Assembly: GCA_001936135.1 (NCBI GenBank)
Contig: CP012810.1
Span: 3,348,001-3,412,000 of the forward strand
From: Saccharomycopsis fibuligera x Saccharomycopsis cf. fibuligera
Lineage: Eukaryota; Ascomycota; Saccharomycetes; Ascoideales; Saccharomycopsidaceae
Direction: 5' to 3'
Length of the DNA: 64,000 nt
Shown: one piece after another, positions 50,662 through 61,611 of the stretch
Numbering within the stretch: the first letter of the stretch is position 1
Layout of the letters: each line of letters begins with the position of its first letter
Notes under the pieces: generated by a model
What the model was told of the DNA's origin: nothing
The model's input: the letters and a program-made list of their open reading frames with translations, nothing else
Databases searched by the model: none
Made by a program: the position numbers and the translations under genes

Positions 50662-53600
50662 ATGCCCCTTCCAGATCTTTCCAACCTTCCAAAGCTAAGA
50701 AAGCTTCAGGACGAAGAAGGAAACGAGGAGAACAATAGCGCTCAAGATCTCAATAGGCGGTTACCAAAACAAAGAAAGCCTACTCCAAATGACTTGTTAG
50801 CCCAACTCCCGTCTTTATCTAAGCGTGTTAGCAAAGAAAAGTTAAATGATAATAATCAAAGTATTATGACAGCTCCTCCAATAAACCCTGGTCATCAAAA
50901 TAATGAGCGAGACCTAAACTTCACGGTAAAGCTCTCCCAGAACTTGATTGTGCAAACTAGAAAGTTGCAGGCAGAAAATAAAATGAAGGATCAAAAAATA
51001 TTGGAGCTTGCCAAACAGAATAAACAGTTGAGTAGCAGCGTATCAAACTTGCAATCTAAAGTTTCCGATTTAAGTAATAATGAGCAAATACTTGATGATA
51101 CGAATTGGCAGTTGAATTTGAACTATCAGGAGAACTTGTCCAATTTGAAAAAATACGAGGAGCTAAACTTCAAGCTCAACAAAGATTTAGCCGCTTTGAA
51201 CAATACCAATAATGATTTGAATCAACAAATCGATGAGCTTAATCTTAATTTAAAAAATCTGAATGATAATTATAATAACTACAAGAATGCTAACGAATCA
51301 AGACTCGTTGAGCTACAAGATCACATTGATGAACTCAATCTGGAAAACAACGAACTTACAGATCAAGTTGGCTTGTTGAAATCAGAATTGTCCAAGTTAA
51401 CCAGAGAGCCATCCGGAGCTCAAAAGACATTGATGAATATTCCTGATTTGAGATTATTCAAGAACAGCAATGATTCTTCAACTAGCCAAGGAGATGCTGA
51501 TAATAACATATTTTCGGACAAATTTAATGAACCTAAAGGTTCACCAATCAAAAGTATTCCAGCTAGGAATATTCAGCTAGAATCACAGACTCTCAAGTCT
51601 AACTTGGATCATGCTCACCAAGTCATCACTAGATTAAGAGGCCAGCTTTTGAAGTATAGACGTGAAAATCTCAGTGCTAGCGGAAGTGCCATTAAGTCCG
51701 AAATCATTGGTAATGAACACAGTATCCCAAACAAAAAAGTGAACCAATTAATTAATAAAGCTAATGTAACTAAACGTTCCACTGAAAAATTGAAGGATGT
51801 GAAGTTACAATCGGCAAGTAATAAATCTGTGGTGTACAAAATAATTGATGATGAGACTGATAAGTTATTGAAGGGCACCGAGAACTGGCAAGAATATGAT
51901 CCAGCTGAGGATAGCGAAAGTGCTAGTGAGAGTGAACTGGATGAATTTGACAATTTTGGAATTAAAGATAATGAAGTATCCTTCAGCAGCAACAAGAAAG
52001 ATTTCTCCTTCAGTAGTGATGTTAGCGCTGATCCTCAAAATACTTCCATGTTTAGTTCATCTGCACATGAATCGCCAATCAAGTGCAAGTTCCCAAGAGA
52101 CTCAAAAACTATTGTCGATGAATATATCAAACAGAACAATTTAGTATTGATACCGATTGACGAATATCACCAAATGAAACCTTCAGGTACTCTTACTGGC
52201 TTGAACCAGTACGATAGCGATAAGGAAGACAATGGCATATTGCAGAAGCCAAAGAGTCGAAAATCTTTGGGAGATGAAATATTCGAATTTCAGAATATGA
52301 CGGAAGGCGATATAGATACTTCTCATAGTAGACTTATTGGTGAAGATGATTTAGATTTCGATGATGATTTCGATGAAAGCAGAAACATCAATGATGAATC
52401 AATAGGTGACTTGGATCGCTCAGAAGATTTTGTCACAATTAGAAAACAAAAAGGAGATAAAAAAATTGATGCTAACTTGATGTTGGTTTTGAAAGCTGAA
52501 AACGAATCTCTTAAGCAGTTGTTAGATAGCAAGAAGATTAATAAAGAGAATCTTCATAGTTTCGCTAAGGAACATAATTTGAAAGTAATTGATATCAAGG
52601 AATTTGAAGACTTGACTGAATCTCACAAAAAATTGCTCAATGAAAATAACTCTTTAAAGCAATCTATACAGGATTTGAATACCCAAAAGTCGAAGTTGGA
52701 TACTGAGGTGAAGAATTTAAACCAAAGCCACAAACTTCTAATTACGAGCCATGATGAGAAACTTTCAAGTTTAGTAATGACACACTCGAGTGATATTTCT
52801 GAATGGATAACGAAGCATGATGCCGTGTCTAAAGACCTTGTTGCGTTGCAAGCACAAAAATCTCTCAGCGATAAAGAATATAATGGTCTCAAAATGTCTT
52901 ATGTCAATATCGAGAAAGAGTTCAACGGCCTTAAGAGCTCTTATGCCAAATTAGAAGCCGAAAACGTTAATATTGTAAAAGGGTTCGATAATCTCAAAAC
53001 CTCTTACGCCAAGGCTGAAGCTGATAATAAAAAGCTTAAATCTGAATTGCAACAAGAAATTAGTGATAACAATAAATTCAAGCAGCAAATCGAAACTCTA
53101 CAAACTGAAAAGGCCAAACTAGATGGTGTAAATCAAGACTTGAAATTCAATATCGATGAGTTGAAATTCCAAATTAATACCAGCAGCAAGAATTACAACA
53201 CTCTTAATGATAAGCATGAAAAGTTGATTTCTGACCATAGTGCCCTCACCAAGGAGCATGAAACCTTTAAGGAAAAATCTAGCTCTATGGAGAAAGCAAA
53301 GGAAATCGTTTTGTTGGAACTTGCCGAGTTAAAGGCTCAAAATAATAAGTTGGTGGAAGAAGCTGAGACCCATAAAACACAATTGACTGAAATTAATGAG
53401 AAATATTTAGTGTTAATAAAGTCTTATGAGGAACTCAAAAGACAAAGTGAAGCAAAGGCAGCTGAACATGAAACGCTATTTAAGGTGGTTGACGAGCATA
53501 AGAAACAGCTTAGTGCCAAGGAACAAGATCTTAGGGAGTTGAGAACGCTGCATAGTTCATTATCCGACAGTCATAAATCCAATGCAGATAAACTCAAGGC

Positions 53601-56600
53601 TGTTACTGCCTCTTTGGCTACTCTTGAAGCTGCTCATCAGCTTTTGAAGAGCGACCACGATTCTTTAGAAGATTCTCACGCTAATGCAATAAAAAAGGTG
53701 GATGCTAATAAATTAACCAATGATACGTTGAAATCTGAAAACGAAAAATTGAATACAGAAATTGTCAACCTTAATGATGCTATTGGTAAATTCAAGGCCG
53801 AGAACGAAGAGCTTCATAAGAAATTTTCTTTTGAATCTGAAACCAGCAAAAGTCTTCGCAATGCTGCTAAAGAAAGCAGTGCTAAGATTGACTCTCTTTC
53901 CAAAGAGCTTTGTCAAACTCAAGAAGATATGACTGTCTTGACTGCTGCTAAAGCTTCCATCGCTAGTGAACGCGATGCATTGAAAGTCAAGTTACAAACT
54001 TCTGTTAAAACTGTCGGTGACTTGGAGAAAGAGCTTGAGAAAATTAAGGACTCTCATGAACTGTTGTCATCTGATTATGATTCTTTAAATACCTCTTACA
54101 AAAATATTAGCATTAAGCTTTCTGGTACCACCACTAAACTTCTCGAGCTCACAGCGGCCCATGAAGTCTTGAGTTCCAAGAACAAATCTTTGGAAGATGA
54201 TTACTTTACTATGGACTCTAAACACAAAGAACTTGCTGCTAAGAACGAAGATAACATGCAAAAAGCTACTGACCTTGAATCAAAGATCAAGGCGTTGAAT
54301 GAAACCATTACTAAGTTGAATGCTGAGGTTTCCGGCTTGAAAGCGGAAAGAACCGCATTGCAAGGCAAGGAAAAATTATTAAGAAATGAGATTGACCAAC
54401 ACAAAACTACATCAATAACATCATCCCAGGAATTGAAGAGAATTGCTGCGGAGCTTGCTGCGTTAGAAGCAGCTCACAAGTTGTTGTCTAAGGAAAAAGA
54501 GCTGCTTTTGGATGATCATAAAAAATTGAAGGATGACTCTGCTCGTGATGTTGACTCTCACAAGTCGCAAATCAGTTCTTTTGAGAAGAAAATTGAAGGT
54601 TTACTTCAACAAAAGCAAAAATTGAGTGAATCCCTTGATGAAGCTGAAGGTAGAGTTGCTACTAAGGAACAAGAGCTTGAGAAGATTATAGGTAAACATG
54701 AAAATGCTAAAAAGGCTGAAAGTTCGAAATTTGCTACACTTCAGGCACTCCACACCAAAACTTTGGATGAATTAAAAGAGAAGAAGAAGATCATTAATGA
54801 ATTGGAGAGCGTTAAGAACGATCTTTTCAGAAAGCTTGAGAGCAAAAACAAAGAATTCAAAACTTTGAAAAAATCTTTAACAGAAGTTGAGTCGCAATTG
54901 GAAGAAACTAACAGTAAGGTTAGCAAATTGGAAGATGAAAATAAGTCTATTAATACCGAATACTCTAGCAAGGTTAATGAACTTGGTGTTGTTACTGCAT
55001 CTTTGGCCGCATTGAAAGGGGCTCATGAGTTGTTAGAAAAAAATAGCCGTGATTTGAAGACAACTAGTGATAAGGCTAACCATTCTATAAGAACCCTTAG
55101 TTCAAGTAATGAAACTTTGCAAAGTGAGAAAACTAAGTTGCAAGGACAACTTACTGATTCAAAGACCAAATTGGCTAAGATTATGTCTGAAAAAGATGCC
55201 GTTGATTCAGAAATAGTTGCTGCAAAGAAGAACATTGAAGCTTTGCAAGCTAATGCTAAAGAGCAGCAATTTGAGTTGGATAGCGCAAAGGCTGAATTGC
55301 AGATGTTAAACGATTATAATACAACCTTAAACAGCGAGAAGGCTTCAGTGGAAACCAAAGCCAACCTTTTAGAGGAACGTTTGAAGGAATCAGAGGAAAA
55401 GATTATTGCTCTTGAAGCCAAGGTCACCGAGGCTGAGTCTTTCAAGAGAAATGTTTCTGATGAGAATGATAAACTAATTACTGCTCACAAGAATGCCGAA
55501 AGCAGACATTCTGGTGTTGCTGCTAAACTTGCTACCTTGACTGCCGTCTACGAAGCTTTGAAGAATGAGCACAAATCCAGAGGATCAGATCATGAATTAT
55601 TGACAAACAAGTATGAAAACTTGGAAAAATTAAAGGCAACTAGCGATGAGCAAATCTTGGAATTGGCCTCAGAAAAGGAAGTCCTAACTTCAAAGATTAA
55701 TACATTAAATGACAAGAATGAGCGTCTTAGCTCTAATGTTACTGCATTGAATGATAAGATCGAGGAATTGGAGACTGTGAATGAACGTAACATCAAAGAG
55801 AAGGAATTGAATTCAAAAAAACTAGCAGATTTGGAGAAGTCTAAATCTGAAACCGGCAATACTGTCGAATCAATTTCTAAAAAACTAATTTCTTTGGAAG
55901 TCGCTCACAAATTGTTGACTGATGAAAAATGTTCATTAGACGAGAAACATACTGAGTTGAAAAGCAAAAACAATGATCTTAATGGTATTAAGGATAGCCT
56001 TGAGAAAGATTTGGAATCATTGAATATCAAACTTGTCAATCTTAACACATTATACGGAGACGCTATTAAAAATCTTACTGCTAAGGAAAGTATTGTTGCT
56101 AAATTAAAGGAAGCTAATAGCGAGCATGTAGGTTCTTTGGAAGATTGTAAAGCCAAGGTTGAGGAGCTCATTAGCGAAAAGGCGGAAATCGAAAAGAAGC
56201 ACGCTGAAGTTGCCGAGGAATTAGCTTCAGTCGATGCTTTGAAGGGAAAGTCTGATAAACAGCTCAAGGCTGTTTCTGCTGAGAAAGAAGAGTTACTCAA
56301 CCTTAAGATCCAGCAAGAGAAGGACCTTGAAAGAAAGACTGCTGAAATTTCGCAACTTGCCGAACGCCTTTCAAACCTCGAAAAAACTATGAAGTTAAAG
56401 GGTGAGGAGCTCGAGAAAGCTAACGAATCGCTTAAATTCAAAATTTCAGAGAATAGTACTATCAGTGACAAATTAAAGGCAACTACCGCTGCAATGATTG
56501 CTTTGGAAGGATCTCATAAGCTTTTGGAAAAAGAACACAATTATCTCAAACAAAATCATAGTAGCTCCCAGGAGCTTGTTGACTCTCAAAACAGCAAGCT

Positions 56601-59600
56601 TGGCGAATTGAAAACTCAATTAGCCGAAAACGAGAAGAAAATTAAAGAAATTTTAGAGAACGCTAAGGCTAATGATAAAGAACACAAAAAGGTACAAGAA
56701 ATATATTCTGCTACCAAAAAGAGCCTTGAAGAGAAGAAAGCAGAAATTGCCAAACACGAAAGAGAAAACTCGGAATACAAATCTCTAATTGGCTCATTGG
56801 AGAGAGAAGTCAAAGAATTGAAGGAGTTGAATACCAGTCTTGCAACTGAGATCAAATCAAAGGATACTGTAATTGAAGATTTGAAGTCATCTACTAATTC
56901 CGTTGTTGCCAAGTACTCCGCTGAAATCATTGTTCTCAAGGAATTGATCTCTAAACATGAAACGGAGCATAAAGTTAAAGATAATAAGATTAGTAAATTA
57001 AGTAACGACTACTCAGATGCTGAACGCAGCATCAAGGATAAGGAAAGCGAATTTGTTGAATTGAAAAAGTCTCTAGAATTTAAGGAAAATGAATTTATTG
57101 AGTTGAAAAAACGCTTTGAATCTAAAGACGAAGTCATTAAAGCTAAGGAAACTGACTTGAAATCTCTCAAAGAGACAGCTACTGCTTACGAGAGCAAGTT
57201 GCGTGATGTTGAAACGCAGCTTGCAGCTGCTATCATTGCGTCTGATAAAAACTTGATTGAAAAAAGCGTTAAAGTAGAACAACTTGAAAGTCAAATTGAA
57301 CAGCGAGATGCCCAGATAAAGGAACTTAGTGCTTCTGTTACTACCCTTCAGTCAGAAGTTATTGAATCTAAGGTCAAAGAGTCTGAAATTCTTAGCTCAA
57401 GCAAGGAAATCTCACAAAAATTAAATATTTCTTCCCAAAAAATTGAGGAATTGAGCAGTACTATTCAAAGCTTGGAAGGTGAGAGATCAAGACTTGAAAA
57501 GTCCAACGCAGAGTTAGTCGATGAAGCTAACTCATTAAAATCAGGAAAATCTTCAGAAGCCACTAAGTTAGCCGAAATCTTGGCCTCCTTAACAGCATTG
57601 AAAGCAGCTTATAGTTCATTGGATAGTGAACATAAAGACCTAACGAATAAGCATAAGAGCTTGGAGGATCAGCACAAGCGTATCTCAGGAAAACGTTCAG
57701 AGGTTGACGATGCTCTTAGAGCATTAAAAAATAAACATGTTGCTCTTGAAGAAGAATTGGCAAGTGTGAGGAAGAGCAGTGAAGATCTTCAATCAAAGCA
57801 TACTGAAGTTATTAACGCTAAGGAATTATTGACTAAGAAAAACGAAGACCTAGCAAGTAAATATGAAGAAGCTATCAAGGCGGGTGAAGCATTATCTAAG
57901 CAAAATAATGACTTAATTGTTGATAAAAAGTCTATTATAGAAAAATTAAATGAAAGTGATAAAAATGTCAAAGATATTGAAAGCGAAAAACGCACTTTAA
58001 CCAAGAAAGTTGCTGCACTTAATGCTTCTTTGGCATTGCTTACTAAAGAAAAAGATGCTGTAATTAATGAAAAGGATCTGTTGGCTGCTGAGTTGAAGAC
58101 TTTGTCTGACTCAAAAACAGAGAAACATAACGCTTTGAGCTTACAAAAGAGTGTGCTTGAGAAAGAAAAGTCATCGTTACTTGAAAATAATAAAGAATTG
58201 ACCAAAGAAATTGATGCGTTGGCTGGTGAAATTGCTAGTTTGGAGAGTGCAAACAGTAATCTCACCTCTAAAAATAATGCTTTACTCAAAGAGAAAGAAT
58301 TAGATCTTCAACATAACGAGAATTTGAAAAAAGACTTGGCGTTTTCGGATAAGCACAAGCAAGAAGTTAAGGATATTGGTATTAAATTAGCCGCCTTAGA
58401 AGCTGCGCACAAATTACTCACCGACAAACATGGATCACTAACCAAAGAGCACGAATCATCCCAAAAGCAAATTGCAGGTAAAGATGCTGATTTACAATCG
58501 ATAAAAAATCAAAACCAAGAATTGCTCGTTAAACTTGATATTCTTTCTAAACAAAACGAGAAGGTTCAAACTGATTACAACAAGGTATACCAGGATTACA
58601 ACAAATTATTTGAAGACCACGCAACGCTCAACGGTTCCCACAAGGATTTGAGTATCGCTCACACTAATCTTGGTACTGAAGTTAAAAACATTCAAATGAA
58701 ACTCTCTGTTGCTGAAAGCAACTATAAAACCTCTGATGAAAGAGGCGCTGCTTTGGAGACAGATTTGGAAGCTTATAAAGCCAAATTTGAGGAGTTAAAA
58801 TTATCTAGTGCTTCTCGAGAAGCTGACTTGAAGAGTGTTACTGCTGAGCGTGAAGAGTTGAAGTTGTTGAATGCTGCTTTGGATGCTCAAGTTAAGTCAT
58901 TGCAAACTGAAGTTTGTACATTAGCTACTAAAGAGACTGATTTGAACAGAATAATTGATTCATTGCGAAGCGAGCAAGCCCAGATACATAATAAAGAAGC
59001 TGAGTTGAATAGAACTATTGATTCGCTTACTAGTGAAAACCATACTTTGAGAGCAGAGTATGATGAATTAATCAAGTTACAAGGTGAATGGAGCGAAAAG
59101 CATAGTAAATTGCAAAATGATCTCAAGGATGCCTCAACGAAGATTGCTGAATTAAGTTCCGCTGTTAAAGCAAAAGAATTAGCCTCCGATTCAAGAGATC
59201 ACAAGAATAGGGGTGCTAGCGAAGAAGATTTTGTTGATGCATTTGATTCCTTCGCTGATGAAAATATAAACGAAGATTTTATCAGATCCAAAGCTACGAA
59301 TTTCAACCTTACTGTTCTTACCAACGACGAATATGCTTATTTGACATCAAAGGACAACTTAAGCAAATCAGAGCTTGAATCATATGCAAGAAAACTTAAT
59401 CTACTTGTGGTTCCTGAAAAAGCATATGTTGCCACCAATATGTTTAGAATTCCAGACCCAGATAATGTGATTGTTGTTCCAAAAACATATTATAACAAGT
59501 TATCCAAAAATGATGCTATGGCCCTTCATAAAGTAAATGTTGACCAAATGAAGGAAGAAGCATTAAAGAGAGGTTACGATTTGGTTTCAGTCAGCAAATT

Positions 59601-60411
59601 GCAAGATGTCGCAGAAGAAGAGAAGGAAAACAAGTTAGAATCAAAAGCTGGTCCTCCTGTTTCCGCTGCTGCTGCTTCTACTGCTGCTGTTGCTAGTGCT
59701 TCACCTATTACAGTAAGTGCTGTACCAGCTCCAAACGATTCACCAAGGGTTAGCAATAGAAAATCAATCCGCTCATTTTTAGGAAGATCCCCATCAAGAA
59801 AAAGCTCCAGGTTTTCCAGCACCCCAGAAGAGCTTTCCACCAGAGCGCTGATGCCACCTCCATCTAGAAAAATATCCACACAACATTTAAATAGACGTGT
59901 CTCAAATTCACAATTAACCAACAGATCGGCATCAGCGCTTTCTACTAGACGTTCGGCAAATGTCAGCACACGAAGTGTTACCGGATTTTCTCTTGCCACT
60001 GAGGCCTCCTTAAGCGAGCCAAATATTATTGGCGCGGTTACACAGACTGTCATTGGTGAGTTTTTGTACAAGTACTACCGTCGTTTGGGTCCGTTGAGTG
60101 TGATGTCCGAAATTAGACATGAACGCTTTTTCTGGGTTCACCCTTACACTTTAACTTTGTATTGGTCAGAAGAAAATCCAGTGTTTGGTAATCCATCTGA
60201 TGACAAGACTCGCGCGGCTGCTATTATTAGCGTTGAAAGTGTAGAGGACAATAATCCATTACCTGTTGGTCTTTACCACAAGAGTATTATTGTTCATTCT
60301 ACTGATAGATCTATTAAAATTACATGTCCTTCAAGATTGCGTCATAACATATGGTACAACTCTTTGAGATATTTGATCCAACGAAATTCAGAAGGTATTA
60401 ACTTTGATTAA
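50662..60411 (+). CDS. NUM1: Nuclear migration/mitochondrial cortical anchor Num1
   Basis: At 3249 residues this is the largest gene in the window. Num1 sits at the cell cortex, anchors dynein for spindle positioning and tethers mitochondria to the plasma membrane. The C-terminal PH domain (about 3131-3240) is very close to S. cerevisiae Num1: FLYKYYRRLGP, RHERFFWVHPYTLTLYW, GLYHKSIIVHS and RHNIWYNSLRYLIQRN. The N-terminal part (about 90-290) has the coiled coil that binds mitochondria. The central ~2200 residues are heptad-rich and contain a recurring LAALEAAHKLL-type motif. A short (N)L-x-VIP-x2-EY module recurs on both sides of this coil. It shares its strand with the genes on either side. 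The frame is unbroken over 9.75 kb. Confidence 0.97.
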   Translation: MPLPDLSNLPKLRKLQDEEGNEENNSAQDLNRRLPKQRKPTPNDLLAQLPSLSKRVSKEKLNDNNQSIMTAPPINPGHQNNERDLNFTVKLSQNLIVQTRKLQAENKMKDQKILELAKQNKQLSSSVSNLQSKVSDLSNNEQILDDTNWQLNLNYQENLSNLKKYEELNFKLNKDLAALNNTNNDLNQQIDELNLNLKNLNDNYNNYKNANESRLVELQDHIDELNLENNELTDQVGLLKSELSKLTREPSGAQKTLMNIPDLRLFKNSNDSSTSQGDADNNIFSDKFNEPKGSPIKSIPARNIQLESQTLKSNLDHAHQVITRLRGQLLKYRRENLSASGSAIKSEIIGNEHSIPNKKVNQLINKANVTKRSTEKLKDVKLQSASNKSVVYKIIDDETDKLLKGTENWQEYDPAEDSESASESELDEFDNFGIKDNEVSFSSNKKDFSFSSDVSADPQNTSMFSSSAHESPIKCKFPRDSKTIVDEYIKQNNLVLIPIDEYHQMKPSGTLTGLNQYDSDKEDNGILQKPKSRKSLGDEIFEFQNMTEGDIDTSHSRLIGEDDLDFDDDFDESRNINDESIGDLDRSEDFVTIRKQKGDKKIDANLMLVLKAENESLKQLLDSKKINKENLHSFAKEHNLKVIDIKEFEDLTESHKKLLNENNSLKQSIQDLNTQKSKLDTEVKNLNQSHKLLITSHDEKLSSLVMTHSSDISEWITKHDAVSKDLVALQAQKSLSDKEYNGLKMSYVNIEKEFNGLKSSYAKLEAENVNIVKGFDNLKTSYAKAEADNKKLKSELQQEISDNNKFKQQIETLQTEKAKLDGVNQDLKFNIDELKFQINTSSKNYNTLNDKHEKLISDHSALTKEHETFKEKSSSMEKAKEIVLLELAELKAQNNKLVEEAETHKTQLTEINEKYLVLIKSYEELKRQSEAKAAEHETLFKVVDEHKKQLSAKEQDLRELRTLHSSLSDSHKSNADKLKAVTASLATLEAAHQLLKSDHDSLEDSHANAIKKVDANKLTNDTLKSENEKLNTEIVNLNDAIGKFKAENEELHKKFSFESETSKSLRNAAKESSAKIDSLSKELCQTQEDMTVLTAAKASIASERDALKVKLQTSVKTVGDLEKELEKIKDSHELLSSDYDSLNTSYKNISIKLSGTTTKLLELTAAHEVLSSKNKSLEDDYFTMDSKHKELAAKNEDNMQKATDLESKIKALNETITKLNAEVSGLKAERTALQGKEKLLRNEIDQHKTTSITSSQELKRIAAELAALEAAHKLLSKEKELLLDDHKKLKDDSARDVDSHKSQISSFEKKIEGLLQQKQKLSESLDEAEGRVATKEQELEKIIGKHENAKKAESSKFATLQALHTKTLDELKEKKKIINELESVKNDLFRKLESKNKEFKTLKKSLTEVESQLEETNSKVSKLEDENKSINTEYSSKVNELGVVTASLAALKGAHELLEKNSRDLKTTSDKANHSIRTLSSSNETLQSEKTKLQGQLTDSKTKLAKIMSEKDAVDSEIVAAKKNIEALQANAKEQQFELDSAKAELQMLNDYNTTLNSEKASVETKANLLEERLKESEEKIIALEAKVTEAESFKRNVSDENDKLITAHKNAESRHSGVAAKLATLTAVYEALKNEHKSRGSDHELLTNKYENLEKLKATSDEQILELASEKEVLTSKINTLNDKNERLSSNVTALNDKIEELETVNERNIKEKELNSKKLADLEKSKSETGNTVESISKKLISLEVAHKLLTDEKCSLDEKHTELKSKNNDLNGIKDSLEKDLESLNIKLVNLNTLYGDAIKNLTAKESIVAKLKEANSEHVGSLEDCKAKVEELISEKAEIEKKHAEVAEELASVDALKGKSDKQLKAVSAEKEELLNLKIQQEKDLERKTAEISQLAERLSNLEKTMKLKGEELEKANESLKFKISENSTISDKLKATTAAMIALEGSHKLLEKEHNYLKQNHSSSQELVDSQNSKLGELKTQLAENEKKIKEILENAKANDKEHKKVQEIYSATKKSLEEKKAEIAKHERENSEYKSLIGSLEREVKELKELNTSLATEIKSKDTVIEDLKSSTNSVVAKYSAEIIVLKELISKHETEHKVKDNKISKLSNDYSDAERSIKDKESEFVELKKSLEFKENEFIELKKRFESKDEVIKAKETDLKSLKETATAYESKLRDVETQLAAAIIASDKNLIEKSVKVEQLESQIEQRDAQIKELSASVTTLQSEVIESKVKESEILSSSKEISQKLNISSQKIEELSSTIQSLEGERSRLEKSNAELVDEANSLKSGKSSEATKLAEILASLTALKAAYSSLDSEHKDLTNKHKSLEDQHKRISGKRSEVDDALRALKNKHVALEEELASVRKSSEDLQSKHTEVINAKELLTKKNEDLASKYEEAIKAGEALSKQNNDLIVDKKSIIEKLNESDKNVKDIESEKRTLTKKVAALNASLALLTKEKDAVINEKDLLAAELKTLSDSKTEKHNALSLQKSVLEKEKSSLLENNKELTKEIDALAGEIASLESANSNLTSKNNALLKEKELDLQHNENLKKDLAFSDKHKQEVKDIGIKLAALEAAHKLLTDKHGSLTKEHESSQKQIAGKDADLQSIKNQNQELLVKLDILSKQNEKVQTDYNKVYQDYNKLFEDHATLNGSHKDLSIAHTNLGTEVKNIQMKLSVAESNYKTSDERGAALETDLEAYKAKFEELKLSSASREADLKSVTAEREELKLLNAALDAQVKSLQTEVCTLATKETDLNRIIDSLRSEQAQIHNKEAELNRTIDSLTSENHTLRAEYDELIKLQGEWSEKHSKLQNDLKDASTKIAELSSAVKAKELASDSRDHKNRGASEEDFVDAFDSFADENINEDFIRSKATNFNLTVLTNDEYAYLTSKDNLSKSELESYARKLNLLVVPEKAYVATNMFRIPDPDNVIVVPKTYYNKLSKNDAMALHKVNVDQMKEEALKRGYDLVSVSKLQDVAEEEKENKLESKAGPPVSAAAASTAAVASASPITVSAVPAPNDSPRVSNRKSIRSFLGRSPSRKSSRFSSTPEELSTRALMPPPSRKISTQHLNRRVSNSQLTNRSASALSTRRSANVSTRSVTGFSLATEASLSEPNIIGAVTQTVIGEFLYKYYRRLGPLSVMSEIRHERFFWVHPYTLTLYWSEENPVFGNPSDDKTRAAAIISVESVEDNNPLPVGLYHKSIIVHSTDRSIKITCPSRLRHNIWYNSLRYLIQRNSEGINFD

Positions 60412-60864
60412 TCCCTCTCTTTTTATACTTATTGTATGTTTTTAGTTTTTATTTTTCTAACTATTTGATTTTTTATACCTAATTTTTTTTTTTTTTTTTG
60501 GACATTCGTTCTTCAATTCATTATAATATTTAATTGTTTAATACCTTTTCTATTTTTTTAATTTTCACGCTATTTCTTCTCCTAATTTATGTTTAACTCT
60601 TTGATAATCATTGCTCTTATAATGACAGTAAAATCATGCACTTTACGATAAAGTTTATGGCCTATTTGCCCCTAATTTCAATTTTTTGGCAAGTTACAGG
60701 TCATTTTAACGAAAAATGATCAGTCGCATAAATAGCGTGATCAAATTAGAGTAATGATGTATCATGTTTTGAAATGACGATAAATCTATAAAACAACGCT
60801 TCTGTTCTCCAACAGGGATTCAATATTTTGCTCTCTGTTGTTCTACTCTACTTCATTACTGATT
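60412..60864. other. Spacer after NUM1
   Basis: 453 bp, T-rich near NUM1 (18-T tract about 60483-60499). A TATAAAAC element near 60787-60794 stands ~75 bp before the next ATG and probably serves that gene. Confidence 0.55.
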
Positions 60865-61611
60865 ATGAATTTAATCTTAGAAATGTTACCAGAACCCCAA
60901 ACCCCTACATCCAAAATCATACATACCGTACATACCAGTAAAATGCTGCAAAAGCATGGAAAAAAGAAACAGCAGCAGGTCAAAGATTACGGAAATAAAG
61001 TTTTGGAAACATCCGAATCAGAATCGGATAATAAGAGCGACTATAGTTCGTCTTTAGATGACTTAACTACACCATCAAGAACAAGAAGAAGAAGTGCGTA
61101 CGCTACACCGACAAAACTCAAGGCAAAGAGAAGAAAGGTTGAAAGAAGAGATAAAACTAACTTGGAGAACCACGAAGACAGCAAGTTATTGGCTTACCCG
61201 AACCAAAACTTTTTGAAGCCAGCAATCAAAAGAAATGGAAGCCTGAGAATTAGTGTTAAAAACAATACATGTCCAAATGAAAATCACACTGATCAAAGCT
61301 CCGATGAGTGCACCTTCATGAATGATCAGGACTCAATCCGATCCATTCCGTCTACGCAAACCACACCAGAGGTGATTCTACCTGGGGTACATAACACGCT
61401 CACAGCAAATAAGACGATTGAAGGAGCACGGCAGATCAGACTAAGCAAGAAAAGAATATTTGACGAAATTATCATGGACAGCGAACCGGTCAATATGACA
61501 GTTAAAAGAAGCAAGAAAACAGAAAATGGTCTGCTTATTTCCAAAGAAGCGGTGATATTAATCACCACTTCGCTTCTTTCAGTAATATATGGATATTGCC
61601 ATGATAGTTAG
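60865..61611 (+). CDS. Basic Ser/Thr-Pro protein, probably nuclear, function unknown
   Basis: The ATG at 60865 gives 248 residues; the frame's earlier TTG was not used. It has three likely CDK sites (QTPTSK, TTPSRTRR, YATPTKLK) and a strong basic cluster (SRTRRRSAY then KLKAKRRKVERRDK) that should act as a nuclear localisation signal. The C-terminal ~20 residues are hydrophobic (EAVILITTSLLSVIYGY) and may be a membrane tail or a buried helix. No family is recognised. A combination of CDK-type sites, a bipartite NLS and a hydrophobic tail could suit an inner-nuclear-membrane or cell-cycle regulator; this is inference. It lies between NUM1 and STI1 on the same strand. Confidence 0.75.
   Translation: MNLILEMLPEPQTPTSKIIHTVHTSKMLQKHGKKKQQQVKDYGNKVLETSESESDNKSDYSSSLDDLTTPSRTRRRSAYATPTKLKAKRRKVERRDKTNLENHEDSKLLAYPNQNFLKPAIKRNGSLRISVKNNTCPNENHTDQSSDECTFMNDQDSIRSIPSTQTTPEVILPGVHNTLTANKTIEGARQIRLSKKRIFDEIIMDSEPVNMTVKRSKKTENGLLISKEAVILITTSLLSVIYGYCHDS

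Noticed and set aside
55905-56471. 188-codon minus-strand frame inside NUM1
   Set aside because: Antisense shadow of the Leu/Lys/Glu coiled coil; several similar ones exist along NUM1.
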